Part shown: positions 27,387 to 37,215 of the stretch, piece by piece
Layout of the letters: each line of letters starts with the position of its first letter
Numbering within the stretch: position 1 is the first letter of the stretch
Origin: Lederbergia sp. NSJ-179
GTDB lineage: Bacteria; Bacillota; Bacilli; Bacillales; Bacillaceae_C
Direction: 5' to 3'
DNA length: 64,000 nt
Assembly (NCBI RefSeq): GCF_022867885.1
Contig: NZ_JALIFP010000001.1
Location: 124,001 to 188,000 of the forward strand
The notes under the pieces: model-generated
Seen by the model: the letters and a program-made list of their open reading frames with translations, nothing else
What the model was told of the DNA's origin: nothing
The model's database searches: none
Translations under genes and position numbers: made by a program

Positions 27387-27983
27387 ATGAATTTTGTATA
27401 CCTTATTTTAACGAATCGCTATTTTTTATGGCTTTTATTGCTTGTGAATATCGCTGGCACGATTTATGGATATATTTGGTATGGTTATCAATTATCCGAA
27501 ACCCCAACAATCTTCATTCCGTTTGTACCCGATAGCCCGACAGCCAGTTTGTTCTTTTGCTTTGTTATATTTGCCTTCTTATTAAAAAAGAATTGGCCTA
27601 TTTTTGAAGCACTTGCATTAACCACGCTTGTTAAGTATGGTGTTTGGGCGGTCGTCATGAATATTTTAACATTAAAGGTTACGGGAGATCTTCCATGGGA
27701 AGGCTATATGTTGATTGCTTCACATGCGGCGATGGCGGTTCAAGGCGTCCTCTACGGTGTTTTCTATAAGATGAAATGGTGGCATGTGGCAGTGGCAGCG
27801 GTCTGGACCTTACATAATGATGTGATTGATTACGTTTATGGTCAATATCCACAATATCCCGGTTTAGAGAATTATATACACCATATTGGATATTTTACAT
27901 TTTGGTTAAGCATACTAACAATTGCAATCGCTTATTACTTTGCTTATCGATACAAACAAAATAGATCACTTACCATTTACTAA
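27387..27983 (+). CDS. ypjA: YpjA (DUF1405) membrane protein
   Basis: A 198-residue membrane protein with about five to six transmembrane segments, DUF1405 family, unknown function. Conserved-looking polar residues lie in the loop HNDVIDYVYGQYPQYPG (about residues 146-162). GGAGGGGG precedes ATG 27387. Located between qcrC and ypjB as in B. subtilis. Confidence 0.85.
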   Translation: MNFVYLILTNRYFLWLLLLVNIAGTIYGYIWYGYQLSETPTIFIPFVPDSPTASLFFCFVIFAFLLKKNWPIFEALALTTLVKYGVWAVVMNILTLKVTGDLPWEGYMLIASHAAMAVQGVLYGVFYKMKWWHVAVAAVWTLHNDVIDYVYGQYPQYPGLENYIHHIGYFTFWLSILTIAIAYYFAYRYKQNRSLTIY

Positions 27984-28052
27984 AATTTTGTGGTCAGGTC
28001 TATTCTTGTCCTTTTCATCATACAGATAACAGTAGTATGAGGAGGGACAAGT

Positions 28053-28841
28053 ATGAAATATAAGGTCGTTATCCTTCTGTTTATTTGCACAGTCCTAATC
28101 GGTCATCTGCAAGTAGTAGCTGATTCACAACCGAAAATGAACGAATTAAATCAGCTGGCTGATGAAGCATTGCAATTGACAAAATTCGGGCGCTTTGAAG
28201 AAGCAAAAAACCTTCTGGAACAATTTGGAGATATTTTTGCAAAGGAAGGGATATCATCACAAACCTTTACAATGGACGAGTTACGTGTTGTAACAGCAGC
28301 CCATCATGAAGCATTACAAGCATTAATTAGCGTCACTTTAAGTCATGAAGAAAGAGTGAAACGGGTAACAGCATTTCGATTAGCGACAGATGCCATTACG
28401 TCCCAATATCAACCATTATGGTCTGGAATGGAAGATACCATTTTAGACGCTTTTCAAAATGTGAAAAATGCGGCTCTTGAAGGGGATACAGTCCTGTATA
28501 ACCAAGAATTAAATGAATTTCTTGCAACATACTCAGTCATTCAGCCTAGTTTAAAACTCGATCTATCCGTTGAAGAAGTTACAAAGTTAGATTCTAAAAT
28601 CGCCTATATTGACCGAAATCGTTCATCTTTCTCAGACCAAAAATGGTTAAAGCAATTAGACCAGCTTGAAAAGGATCTGAAAGAGTTATTTGCTGGGATT
28701 GATAAGGATGATACAGATCCTTCGATTTGGTGGGTGATCATGATGACGGGTGGGATTATTGTCACAACTTTATCCTATGTGAGCTGGAGACAATATAAAG
28801 GTCAAAAAAAGGTCAAAAAGAGAAAGGATCTAAATGATTGA
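28053..28841 (+). CDS. ypjB: Sporulation protein YpjB
   Basis: A 262-residue protein with an N-terminal signal sequence (residues 1-23), a helical extracytoplasmic domain and one C-terminal membrane segment (about residues 225-244) followed by a very basic tail (QKKVKKRK). This matches YpjB, described in B. subtilis as a sporulation-linked protein. GGAGGG lies seven bases before ATG 28053. Confidence 0.83.
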   Translation: MKYKVVILLFICTVLIGHLQVVADSQPKMNELNQLADEALQLTKFGRFEEAKNLLEQFGDIFAKEGISSQTFTMDELRVVTAAHHEALQALISVTLSHEERVKRVTAFRLATDAITSQYQPLWSGMEDTILDAFQNVKNAALEGDTVLYNQELNEFLATYSVIQPSLKLDLSVEEVTKLDSKIAYIDRNRSSFSDQKWLKQLDQLEKDLKELFAGIDKDDTDPSIWWVIMMTGGIIVTTLSYVSWRQYKGQKKVKKRKDLND

Positions 28842-28902
28842 CCATTTTTGTCCTATGTAATAAAATAAAGGTAATACAATATGATATGGAGGATGTCAGA
28901 GG

Positions 28903-29592
28903 ATGTCAATAGGACCATATTTGATTTATTTGGCCATTATTGTTTTGATACCACTTTGGGCGCAATTGAAAGTCAAAAGCACCTATTCACGATATGAAAA
29001 AATACCAACCTCGGCGGGGATGAGCGGGGCAGAAGTAGCGAGAAGAATCTTGGATGCGAACGGTCTCTCGAATGTGTCAGTCGTAGAAACAAAAGGGGTT
29101 TTAAGTGACCACTATAATCCGATGACGAAAACCGTTCACCTTTCCACAGCAAACTATCGTAAACATTCTGTCGCCGGTGCGGCCGTCGCTGCACACGAAG
29201 TAGGACATGCTATTCAAGATAAAGAAGGGTATGCCGCATTGCGCTTTCGCCATGCGTTAGTACCCGTAGCCAATATAAGTTCTAATATGGCTTGGTTTTT
29301 CCTTATCATTGGAATGATTTTCTCAACCGTGTTATCCAATTTAATGCTTGTAGGAATTATTCTGCTGGCAGTCGGTGTTCTCTTTCAAATTGTGACATTA
29401 CCAGTGGAATTTAATGCTTCCTCAAGAGCGATGAATCAAATCGTTACTTTAGGGATCATTAGCAATGAAGAGGAACGAGATGCGCGGAAGGTTTTAAATG
29501 CAGCTGCGATGACCTATGTTGCTGCCGCTGCCGTTGCGGTTCTTGAGTTATTGCGTATGATTTTAATCTTTACCAATATTTCAAGAGACTAG
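28903..29592 (+). CDS. Zinc metallopeptidase, YugP family
   Basis: A 229-residue membrane protease. The zinc site HEVGHA (residues about 98-103) is preceded by a membrane segment at residues 4-20 and followed by two or three more helices. The spacing and the segment HYNPMTKTVHLS are typical of YugP proteins. In B. subtilis yugP lies elsewhere, so this gene together with purU interrupts the ypjB-ypjC order. Substrate unknown. Confidence 0.88.
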   Translation: MSIGPYLIYLAIIVLIPLWAQLKVKSTYSRYEKIPTSAGMSGAEVARRILDANGLSNVSVVETKGVLSDHYNPMTKTVHLSTANYRKHSVAGAAVAAHEVGHAIQDKEGYAALRFRHALVPVANISSNMAWFFLIIGMIFSTVLSNLMLVGIILLAVGVLFQIVTLPVEFNASSRAMNQIVTLGIISNEEERDARKVLNAAAMTYVAAAAVAVLELLRMILIFTNISRD

Positions 29593-29600
29593 TGATTCTA

Positions 29601-29627
29601 AAAAACCCGGTTAACCGGGTTTTTTTA
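29601..29627 (+). terminator. Terminator after the YugP-like gene
   Basis: AAAAACCCGG-TTAA-CCGGGTTTTT with eight T at the end, a textbook intrinsic terminator. Confidence 0.92.
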
Positions 29628-29655
29628 TTGCAGGAAGAGAGCATAAAAATTGGCT

Positions 29656-29781
29656 GATGTTTGGACCTAGTTCCCGCGTTTTAGCCCGAGAGACTCGCAA
29701 GATGCGAGTCTCTCGGCGTCGCGACAGGACGTCGCGCTTTTAGCCGTTCTTCCTATTTAAAGGCGCTTGCGCTTCTTAATG
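29656..29781. repeat. Repeat R2, copy 2
   Basis: Contains a perfect 14-base stem CCGAGAGACTCGCA / TGCGAGTCTCTCGG with loop AGA (29686-29716), then the hairpin GCGAC-AGGAC-GTCGC (29721-29735), and ends in GGCGCTTGCGCTTCTT like the copy at 37216. It lies between the YugP-like gene and purU and has no coding content. Confidence 0.7.
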
Positions 29782-29829
29782 AAGAATTTGCTGAAATACT
29801 GGAAATGAGAAAAAAAGAGGGGTTCCAAG

Positions 29830-30732
29830 ATGTTAAAAGATTATCAAACAACGCTAGAAGAATATTGTAAAAACAATAAAGATCGGGCAAGATTGCTTAT
29901 TAAATGTCCAGATCAACCAGGCATTGTTGCCGCAGTGTCCACTTTCTTACAGAGCTTTGAGGCAAATATTTTGGATTCCAGTCAATATTCTGAAGATCCG
30001 GAAGGTGGCAATTTTTTTATTCGCATGGAATTTGATTGCCCGGGATTACCCGAAAAGAAATCCCAGTTAGAACCAGGCTTTGCCGAGATTGCTGATAAGT
30101 TTAAAATGAATTATGAATTTCGTTATGTGAGCTCTCTTAAAAAGACGGCTATTTTTGTATCAAAGCAAACACATTGTTTAATGGAATTATTATGGGAATG
30201 GCAGAACGGAGAGTTAATGATGGATATCTCCTGCATCATTAGTAATTATGATGATTCTCGTGAATTGGTTGAATCCCTTGGAATCCCTTTTTATTATATT
30301 CCTGCAAATAAAGAAATTAGGAATGAAGTAGAGACAAAACAGCTAAAACTTTTGAAGGAACATGGAATTGAATTAATTATTTTAGCAAGATATATGCAAA
30401 TTTTAACACCAAAATTTGTCTCTAACTATCCGGAACAGATTATCAATATTCATCATTCCTTTCTTCCAGCTTTTGTTGGGGCAAGACCTTATGAAAGAGC
30501 CTATGCCCGTGGAGTGAAATTAATCGGGGCCACTTCCCATTATGTAACCAATGATCTGGATGAAGGACCGATTATTGAACAAGGAGTAGAACGGGTCAAT
30601 CATCGCGATCAAGTAAAAGATTTGAAAAATATTGGGAAAAATATTGAGAGAAGTGTACTTGCTCGTGCTGTGAAATGGCATTTACAAGACCGTGTGATTG
30701 TATCAGGAAACAAAACCATTGTCTTTTCCTAA
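29830..30732 (+). CDS. purU: Formyltetrahydrofolate deformylase
   Basis: A 300-residue enzyme that hydrolyses 10-formyl-THF to formate and THF. An N-terminal ACT domain (residues about 18-90, starting RARLLIKCPDQPG) is followed by a formyltransferase-fold domain with the catalytic triad segment NIHHSFLPAF and, downstream, SHYVTNDLDEGPII, both intact. In B. subtilis the homologue (YkkE) is far away, so its place here is not the ancestral arrangement. It is preceded by R2 and followed by a hairpin shared with ypjC. Confidence 0.95.
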   Translation: MLKDYQTTLEEYCKNNKDRARLLIKCPDQPGIVAAVSTFLQSFEANILDSSQYSEDPEGGNFFIRMEFDCPGLPEKKSQLEPGFAEIADKFKMNYEFRYVSSLKKTAIFVSKQTHCLMELLWEWQNGELMMDISCIISNYDDSRELVESLGIPFYYIPANKEIRNEVETKQLKLLKEHGIELIILARYMQILTPKFVSNYPEQIINIHHSFLPAFVGARPYERAYARGVKLIGATSHYVTNDLDEGPIIEQGVERVNHRDQVKDLKNIGKNIERSVLARAVKWHLQDRVIVSGNKTIVFS

Positions 30733-30741
30733 TCGCCTTGG

Positions 30742-30786
30742 AAGAAGCTATTCCAGAGCCTCCTTTTGAAATAGCTTCTTTTCCTT
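30742..30786. terminator. Bidirectional terminator between purU and ypjC
   Basis: AAGAAGCTATT pairs with AATAGCTTCTT; followed on the plus strand by TTTCCTTTT. It separates the convergent purU and ypjC. Confidence 0.75.
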
Positions 30787-31659
30787 TTAAACATCAATAG
30801 GCCGTTTATTTTCATCTAAAGTAAACCCTTCTCCCATTACGTCATGAACAGTGGTAACAGAGACAAATGCAACAGGGTCAATCGTGTTTACAATCTTTTT
30901 CAGATGAACGATTTCATTCCGGGCCACAACACAATAAAGAATTTCTTTATCAAGCTTTGTAAATGAGCCATAACCTCTAAGAACCGTTACACCACGTCCC
31001 ATTCGCATTAAGATTTCGTTTGCGATTTTATCATGGTGATTTTCGGAAATGATGAAAACTCCTTTGGCAGCATAGGAGCCTTCTTGAATAAAATCAATCA
31101 CCCGTGCTGCTACAAAAACAGCTACTAGTGTGTACATCGCTTGGATGTGATTTAAGTATGTTAATAGGGAGACTGTAATGACGAGCGCATCAAAGAGAAA
31201 CATCGTTCGTCCCATACTATATCCCTTATATTTAAGAAAGAGGCGGGCAATAATATCCACTCCTCCCGTTGTGCCACCAAAACGAAAAATAATCCCTAAA
31301 CCAATTCCAATAAAAACACCAGCAAATAAGGATGCTAAAAACAGATCATTGTTTAATGGGACATTGAAATGGAATCTTTGGAAAATAAACAAAAAGATCG
31401 AGACCGCTACTGTGCCAATCACCGTATAAATAAATGTTTTCGGTCCAAGAAGTCGCCAACCAACAAAGAAAACAGGGATATTCAACACAAGATTTGAGAT
31501 AGACGGATCAATGTTGAAAACAAAATAGAGAAGAAGAGTAATCCCGGTAAATCCACCTTCAGCTAAATTATTTTGCATATTAAAATGAACTAGACCAAAG
31601 GAAAAAATAGCCGCTCCCACTAATATACACAATACATTTTTAATTTTTATCCCAAACAC
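30787..31659 (-). CDS. ypjC: YitT-family membrane protein (YpjC)
   Basis: A 290-residue protein with five or six transmembrane helices (residues about 8-190; GGFTGITLLLY and GIIFRFGGTTGGVDI are the conserved blocks) and a C-terminal cytosolic DUF2179 domain (ISENHHDKIANEIL onward). The function is unknown. The start is taken as GTG 31659, six bases after GGGGGCGG; the TTG at 31674 lacks a ribosome site. Only this gene in the 27-47 kb region runs on the minus strand, as in B. subtilis. Confidence 0.87.
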   Translation of the reverse strand: MFGIKIKNVLCILVGAAIFSFGLVHFNMQNNLAEGGFTGITLLLYFVFNIDPSISNLVLNIPVFFVGWRLLGPKTFIYTVIGTVAVSIFLFIFQRFHFNVPLNNDLFLASLFAGVFIGIGLGIIFRFGGTTGGVDIIARLFLKYKGYSMGRTMFLFDALVITVSLLTYLNHIQAMYTLVAVFVAARVIDFIQEGSYAAKGVFIISENHHDKIANEILMRMGRGVTVLRGYGSFTKLDKEILYCVVARNEIVHLKKIVNTIDPVAFVSVTTVHDVMGEGFTLDENKRPIDV

Positions 31660-31886
31660 CTTATCCGCCCCCAAGCATCAAAATTGAAGTCTCTTCCTAT
31701 CTTATGTAAGCTCATCTATTATAAACATTTTTATCCTTCTCATGCAAAAGATTCCATTTTAAGTAGGCACCCATTCCAGTTCAAGAGCAGATTTTAGTTA
31801 GTAATATTTGTATAAAAAAATAGAATTCGATAATATAAAGTGGATTGGTTCATCCTATCATTAAAAAGGAACAAAGGCTGGTTGAG

Positions 31887-32231
31887 ATGATGAGTAAACA
31901 AAAAACGATTCAAGAGTTGCAAAAAGACGTAGATGAGTATATTGGTCAATTTAAGGAAGGCTATTTTAGTCCTTTGGCTTTAACCGCCCGATTAACGGAA
32001 GAATTGGGTGAACTAGCACGAGAGATTAATCATTATTACGGAGAAAAACCGAAAAAAACTTCAGAAGAAGAAAAAACAATCGAAGAGGAACTCGGAGATT
32101 TATTGTTTGTGCTAATTTGTATGGCGAATTCTTTAGATATTGATTTACAAACGGCACATGATCGTGTCTTGAATAAATTTAATACAAGAGATAAGAATAG
32201 ATGGACAAAAATAGAGGGGGAAGGAAAATGA
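31887..32231 (+). CDS. ypjD: MazG-like nucleotide pyrophosphohydrolase YpjD
   Basis: A 114-residue all-alpha pyrophosphohydrolase. The metal-binding E-E-x-x-E pattern is seen as EELGEL (near residue 35) and EEELGDLLF (near residue 70). The natural substrate is not known; relatives hydrolyse (deoxy)nucleoside triphosphates. Two adjacent ATGs at 31887 and 31890 are possible. The stop overlaps the dapB ATG by four bases. Confidence 0.88.
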   Translation: MMSKQKTIQELQKDVDEYIGQFKEGYFSPLALTARLTEELGELAREINHYYGEKPKKTSEEEKTIEEELGDLLFVLICMANSLDIDLQTAHDRVLNKFNTRDKNRWTKIEGEGK

Positions 32232-33031
32232 CGGAACGGATTAAGATCGTGATTGCAGGTCCACGTGGACGAATGGGACAAGAGGCTGTCAAACTGGTTG
32301 AAAATACGGAGAATTTTCAATTGGTTGCTGTTGTAGACCGGCAACATAATGGGATGAAACTAGCCGATATCTTAGAAACAACCCAGTCACAGGCAAAGGT
32401 TTACACAGATATGGAGGATTGCTTCCAAAATGAACAAGCGGATGTGCTGATTGATTTAACCACACCTGAAACAGGGTATGTACATACCAAAACGGCTTTA
32501 ACGTACGGGGTTAGACCGGTTGTAGGAACTACTGGCTTTTCAAAGGAAGAACTGCAAGAATTAAGGAATTTGGCAGAAGAGAAGGAACTTGGCTGCATTA
32601 TTGCTCCAAATTTTGCGATAGGCGCTATTTTAATGATGAAATTTTCGCAAATGGCTGCAAAATACTTTCCAGATACGGAAATCATTGAAATGCATCACGA
32701 TCAGAAATTAGATGCACCATCAGGAACAGCGGTAAAAACAGCAGAAATGATCAAAGAAAATCGTGCCCACCATCAACAAGGGCATGAAGATGAAAAAGAA
32801 ACATTACAAGGTGCCAGAGGCGCGGATTATGACGGGATGCGGATTCATAGTGTTCGTCTTCCAGGTCTTGTCGCTCACCAACAAGTTTTATTTGGCGCAG
32901 AAGGACAAACCTTAACCCTTCGTCATGATTCCTTTAACCGTGCTTCTTTTATGTCAGGTGTCAAAATCTCCGTTGAAACGATCATGTCCTTAGATTCATT
33001 AGTTTATGGGTTGGAACATATTCTGGTGTAA
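32228..33031 (+). CDS. dapB: 4-Hydroxy-tetrahydrodipicolinate reductase
   Basis: A 267-residue NAD(P)H-dependent enzyme of the diaminopimelate/lysine pathway, which also feeds spore dipicolinate. The nucleotide loop GPRGRMGQ lies near residue 10, the catalytic [13 protein letters not shown] near residue 156, and GTTGFS near residue 102. ATG 32228 overlaps the ypjD stop (ATGA) and follows GGGGGAAGG. In B. subtilis mgsA follows; it is absent here. Confidence 0.96.
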   Translation: MTERIKIVIAGPRGRMGQEAVKLVENTENFQLVAVVDRQHNGMKLADILETTQSQAKVYTDMEDCFQNEQADVLIDLTTPETGYVHTKTALTYGVRPVVGTTGFSKEELQELRNLAEEKELGCIIAPNFAIGAILMMKFSQMAAKYFPDTEIIEMHHDQKLDAPSGTAVKTAEMIKENRAHHQQGHEDEKETLQGARGADYDGMRIHSVRLPGLVAHQQVLFGAEGQTLTLRHDSFNRASFMSGVKISVETIMSLDSLVYGLEHILV

Positions 33032-33078
33032 GGATGTAAGAAGATAGAAACTTTGAACAGAAAAAAGGGGTTATATAT

Positions 33079-33795
33079 ATGTATGATCAAGGTGTAGATA
33101 TCCTTGCTTTCGGTGCTCATGCTGACGATGTAGAGATTGGAATGGGAGGATCTTTAGCGAAGTGGGCAACGGAAGGAAAAGAGGTCATTATTTGTGATTT
33201 AACCGAGGCAGAACTTTCGTCAAACGGGGATGTTGTAACAAGAAGGGAAGAGGCGCAAAAGTCGGCAGAAATCCTGGGTGTAAGAGAAAGACTAAATCTT
33301 TCCTTTCCTGATCGCGGGTTAGCTATAGTGGATGAGCATATCCGTGAAATGGTCAGAGTAATCCGAGAATATAAACCAAGAGTAATTTTTGCTCCTTTTC
33401 ATAAAGATCGCCATCCCGATCATGGGCATTGTTCACAGCTTGTCACAGAAGCCTTTTTTTCGTCAGGGATTAGAAAATACCAAGTTTCTGGAGGGATTCC
33501 TACCCATAAGCCCGCGTACTTATATCACTATATGATTAACGGTTTTACAACTCCGACATTTTTAGTCAATATAACGAATTATATCGATCAAAAAGTGAGG
33601 GCTCTTCAAGCGTATGAATCACAATTTTTTATCAATCAAAATAGGGTCCATACTCCACTAACGGAAGGCTATATTGAAACGGTTACGGCAAGAGAAAGGT
33701 TGTTTGGCAAAGAAGTAGGGGTTTCCTTTGCTGAAGGATTTATTTCAAATAAACCGTTATTATTACATAATGATCTTTTTGGTGAAGAAATATGA
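33079..33795 (+). CDS. bshB1: Bacillithiol biosynthesis deacetylase BshB1
   Basis: A 238-residue zinc deacetylase (LmbE/PIG-L family) that removes acetate from GlcNAc-malate, the second step of bacillithiol synthesis. Zinc ligands are in AHADDVE (residues about 13-19) and HPDHGHC (near residue 113). The stop overlaps the bshA ATG by four bases. Confidence 0.95.
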   Translation: MYDQGVDILAFGAHADDVEIGMGGSLAKWATEGKEVIICDLTEAELSSNGDVVTRREEAQKSAEILGVRERLNLSFPDRGLAIVDEHIREMVRVIREYKPRVIFAPFHKDRHPDHGHCSQLVTEAFFSSGIRKYQVSGGIPTHKPAYLYHYMINGFTTPTFLVNITNYIDQKVRALQAYESQFFINQNRVHTPLTEGYIETVTARERLFGKEVGVSFAEGFISNKPLLLHNDLFGEEI

Positions 33796-34922
33796 AAAAA
33801 TTGAAAATTGGTATTACTTGTTACCCGACTGTAGGGGGATCAGGCGTTATTGCAACGGAGCTTGGACAGTTATTGGCAGAGAAAGGGCATGAAATTCATT
33901 TTATTACTTCAAATGTTCCTTTTCGCCTAAATGTGTTGCATCCTAATATTTTCTTTCACCAAGTATCCGTCAATCAATATTCTGTCTTTCATTATCCGCC
34001 CTACGATATTGCGCTGGCGAGTAAAATGGCTGAGGTGATTCGAAGGGAAAACCTTGACCTTCTACATGTTCACTATGCTATTCCACATGCTGTTTGTGCG
34101 ATATTAGCAAAACAAATGGTTGATAAAGATGTTAAAATCGTCACGACTCTGCATGGAACAGATATTTCCATTCTTGGTTATGATCCGACATTGGTTGAAG
34201 CTATAAAATTTGGAATCGAAAAATCAGATGCTGTCACAGCGGTGTCTCATGCCTTGAAAAAAGAGACAAATGAAATTATTGCTCCTCAGAAAGAGCTGAA
34301 TGTGATCCATAATTTTATTGATGAAAGAGTTTATCAGAAGGTGAATGCAGAACACTTGAAAAAAGCATATGGCATTCTTCCACATGAAAAGGTATTGATT
34401 CATGTTTCTAATTTCCGGCCAGTGAAAAGAGTAGATGATGTTGTTTCAGTATTTGCCAAAATTGCCGAAGAGATTCCTGCAAAGCTCTTACTGATCGGGG
34501 ATGGACCGGAAAAATTAAAACTATGTCGGTTAACAAAAGAATTAGATATTGAAGACAAAGTATTATTTTTAGGAAAACAAGATCATTTAGAAGAATTATA
34601 TTCGGTTAGTGACCTCATGCTGCTGTTGTCAGAGAAAGAAAGTTTCGGGCTAGTGGCTTTAGAGGCGATGTCCTGTGGCATCCCTTGCATAGGCACCAAT
34701 ATCGGTGGTATTCCGGAGGTCGTGGAGGATGGTGTAAATGGTTTCCTATGTGAATTAGGAGATTTGGAAGCCATGCGTGATAAAGCCATCACGCTTCTCA
34801 CCAACCCTACTCTATACAAGAGGTTTTCGGAAAATGCATTAGTGACGCCTGAAAAATATTTCCATTCCCATATGATTGTTGAGCAGTATGAACAGTTATA
34901 CGAATCTCTTAGCCAAAAGTAG
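33792..34922 (+). CDS. bshA: N-acetyl-alpha-D-glucosaminyl L-malate synthase BshA
   Basis: A 376-residue GT4-family glycosyltransferase that joins UDP-GlcNAc to L-malate, first step of bacillithiol synthesis. The N-terminal [14 protein letters not shown] loop and the C-terminal EX7E-type segment [14 protein letters not shown] with [10 protein letters not shown] are intact. Coupled to bshB1 by ATGA overlap. The third enzyme, BshC, is not in the window; in Bacillus it is encoded elsewhere. Confidence 0.96.
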   Translation: MKKLKIGITCYPTVGGSGVIATELGQLLAEKGHEIHFITSNVPFRLNVLHPNIFFHQVSVNQYSVFHYPPYDIALASKMAEVIRRENLDLLHVHYAIPHAVCAILAKQMVDKDVKIVTTLHGTDISILGYDPTLVEAIKFGIEKSDAVTAVSHALKKETNEIIAPQKELNVIHNFIDERVYQKVNAEHLKKAYGILPHEKVLIHVSNFRPVKRVDDVVSVFAKIAEEIPAKLLLIGDGPEKLKLCRLTKELDIEDKVLFLGKQDHLEELYSVSDLMLLLSEKESFGLVALEAMSCGIPCIGTNIGGIPEVVEDGVNGFLCELGDLEAMRDKAITLLTNPTLYKRFSENALVTPEKYFHSHMIVEQYEQLYESLSQK

Positions 34923-34938
34923 GATAAGGAGTTTGTTT

Positions 34939-36144
34939 ATGAACAAGGTATTCCTCTTAGCAAAACCAATTATTCATCAATTAAAAGCCGCTGGCTATGA
35001 AGCATACTATGTTGGGGGCGCGGTAAGAGATTATATACTTAAAAGAGACATTCATGATGTGGATATTGCGACTTCTGCCACTCCTGCAGAAGTGAAAGCC
35101 ATTTTCCCAAAGACCGTTGATGTGGGGATTGAACATGGAACGATTTTGGTGATCCTTGAAGGGCGTGGTTATGAAGTAACGACTTTTCGTGCGGACACCA
35201 ATTATGTGGATTTTCGTAGACCTGAAACCGTCACTTTTATTCGCTCTTTGGAGGAAGATTTACAACGACGAGACTTTACGATCAATGCGATGGCAATGGA
35301 TGAAGAAGGGAAGATTATTGATCCATTCCATGGGCAGGAAGCGATTCAAAATAAACAGATTAAAACCGTAGGCTCCCCAGCAGAACGCTTTGGAGAAGAT
35401 GCTTTACGGCTAATGAGGGCGGTCCGTTTCGTAAGCCAGCTTGGATTTGAGCTTGATGCAACAACGGAACAGGCTTTAATCAAACATGCACCTCTGCTTC
35501 AGCATATCGCCATTGAAAGAATCTATGCGGAAATGGAGAAGCTGCTTACAGGTAAATATAAAAAACTCGCTTTACAACTTGCTAGAAATACGCAGTTATT
35601 TCATTTTTGGCCTTCGATTTTCAATAAGGAATGGATCCTTGACCAGGTGTTAGACATGGCCATTCAGCGGTTAAACGGATCGGAATTATGGTTGTTAGGT
35701 TTGTACTTAGAAGCTGATGAAGATCCTCAAAATCAACTAAAAAAATGGAAACTGCCAGCAAAGGAAATCAAGAAACTTATCCGGGCCTTATCATTTTTAA
35801 AGTGGCGGGTAAAAAATAATTGGACAACAATTCAACTTTATCGAGCTGGTAGTGAGATTGCGACCATGGTAGAAAAATTAGTTTGTGTTTTGCATCATCA
35901 AGAACCTGAAGCAAATATCGCCAAAATCAAGAAGGAATTTGCAGATTTTCCCATATTACATCGTTCTCAATTGGTGATATCAGGAAACGATATATTACAA
36001 TGGATTAAAAAATCGCCTGGTTCATGGATGGGCGACCTATTTGATGATCTTGAAATGGCCATTCTTAATAAAGAGATTCCCAATCAGCGCGAGATGATCA
36101 GGAAGTGGGTAGAAACATGGAAAAATCCATCAAAAGACAAATGA
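34939..36144 (+). CDS. cca: CCA-adding tRNA nucleotidyltransferase
   Basis: A 401-residue enzyme that builds or repairs the 3' CCA end of tRNAs. Class II nucleotidyltransferase motifs: GGAVRDYIL (residues about 23-31), HDVDIATSA (metal-binding Asp-x-Asp), RRDFTINAM near residue 112 and EDALRLMRAVRF near residue 150. ATG 34939 has AAGGAG upstream; the open frame that continues back into bshA is not used. Its end overlaps birA by 28 bases. Confidence 0.95.
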   Translation: MNKVFLLAKPIIHQLKAAGYEAYYVGGAVRDYILKRDIHDVDIATSATPAEVKAIFPKTVDVGIEHGTILVILEGRGYEVTTFRADTNYVDFRRPETVTFIRSLEEDLQRRDFTINAMAMDEEGKIIDPFHGQEAIQNKQIKTVGSPAERFGEDALRLMRAVRFVSQLGFELDATTEQALIKHAPLLQHIAIERIYAEMEKLLTGKYKKLALQLARNTQLFHFWPSIFNKEWILDQVLDMAIQRLNGSELWLLGLYLEADEDPQNQLKKWKLPAKEIKKLIRALSFLKWRVKNNWTTIQLYRAGSEIATMVEKLVCVLHHQEPEANIAKIKKEFADFPILHRSQLVISGNDILQWIKKSPGSWMGDLFDDLEMAILNKEIPNQREMIRKWVETWKNPSKDK

Positions 36145-37100
36145 TTGAGGCATTGGCGCAAGCGCAGGGCCAATTTTTGTCAGGGCAGCGACTTGCTGAT
36201 TTAATTGGGTGTTCAAGAACAGCGATTTGGAAGCATATAGAGGAACTGAGAAAAACTGGGATTAAAATTGAAGCTGTAAGAAAAAAGGGTTATCGTCTTA
36301 TTCATTTACCAGATGGGCTGACTGAAAATGAAATTTTATATGGGCTTGAAACAAAAGTGTTAGGTCAACATATCATTCACTTGGAAACAACAGAATCCAC
36401 TCAACTCATTGCTCATCAAGAAGCAGCGAAAGGCGCACCAGAAGGTACAATTGTGATATCAGAAGAACAAACAAGAGGAAAAGGAAGAATGGCACGAGAA
36501 TGGCATTCCGCTAAAGGAAAAGGAATTTGGATGAGTTTGATTATACGCCCCGTCTTGCCATTAGAAAAAGCACCGCAATTTACACTGATTGCAGCCATTG
36601 CTGTCGCTCGTGCGATCGAGGATGTCACAGGGCTAGAACCGGAAATCAAATGGCCTAATGATCTCCTGCTTAATGGGAAGAAAATGACAGGCATCTTAAC
36701 AGAATTGCAAGGAGAAGCAGATCAAATTAATTACTTAGTAATTGGAATTGGGATGAATGTGAACCAAGCAAAGGATCATTTTCCTAAAGCATTACAAAAT
36801 AAGTCGACATCTTTATTGATTGAGACAGGGAAAGAGATACATAGAAAAACGCTCGTTCAACGTATATTAAAGAATTTCGAGAAATACTATGCGATCTACA
36901 TAGAAAAGGGTTTTACACCGTTAAAAATAATATGGGAAGATTACGCAATCAGCATTGGAAAGACGGTCACAGCCCAGACAAAGGGAGAAAGTATAACCGG
37001 CATTGCGGAAGGCATTACAGATGAAGGGGTTCTTATGGTTCGCGATCAAAATGGGAAACTTCATTTTATTTACTCAGCAGATCTTCATATCCATTTATAG
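36117..37100 (+). CDS. birA: Biotin operon repressor / biotin-protein ligase BirA
   Basis: A 327-residue bifunctional protein. Residues about 5-65 form a winged helix-turn-helix (LIGCSRTAIWKHIEELR) and the rest is the biotin ligase with the adenylate loop RGKGRMAREW and KWPNDLL. It loads biotin onto carboxylases and, as biotinyl-AMP complex, represses biotin genes. ATG 36117 follows AGGAAGTGGG and lies inside the end of cca. Its stop codon overlaps a deleted R1 repeat. Confidence 0.94.
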   Translation: MEKSIKRQMIEALAQAQGQFLSGQRLADLIGCSRTAIWKHIEELRKTGIKIEAVRKKGYRLIHLPDGLTENEILYGLETKVLGQHIIHLETTESTQLIAHQEAAKGAPEGTIVISEEQTRGKGRMAREWHSAKGKGIWMSLIIRPVLPLEKAPQFTLIAAIAVARAIEDVTGLEPEIKWPNDLLLNGKKMTGILTELQGEADQINYLVIGIGMNVNQAKDHFPKALQNKSTSLLIETGKEIHRKTLVQRILKNFEKYYAIYIEKGFTPLKIIWEDYAISIGKTVTAQTKGESITGIAEGITDEGVLMVRDQNGKLHFIYSADLHIHL

Positions 37101-37130
37101 AGGATGTTCAAGAGTCCAATTTGAACATGC
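37100..37130. repeat. R1 remnant: two termini joined, interior missing
   Basis: GAGGATGTTCAA at the birA stop is followed after nine bases by TTGAACATGC, so both R1 ends are present with almost all of the interior gone. They form the palindrome ATGTTCAA / TTGAACAT (37104-37128). Confidence 0.6.
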
Positions 37131-37215
37131 TTTTCTAGTCAGCAGAATGAAATTTTGTTATAATTTACTCGGGCAGTATCTAAGTGAACTGCACCTAGAT
37201 GGAAATATTTAGTAT

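Noticed and set aside
31178-31429. 83-codon plus-strand frame opposite ypjC
   Set aside because: Antisense to a well-conserved membrane protein, Lys/Pro-rich low-quality translation, no ribosome site.
37003-37212. A 69-codon frame across the birA end
   Set aside because: Mostly inside birA in another frame, then crossing the R1 remnant; no ribosome site.
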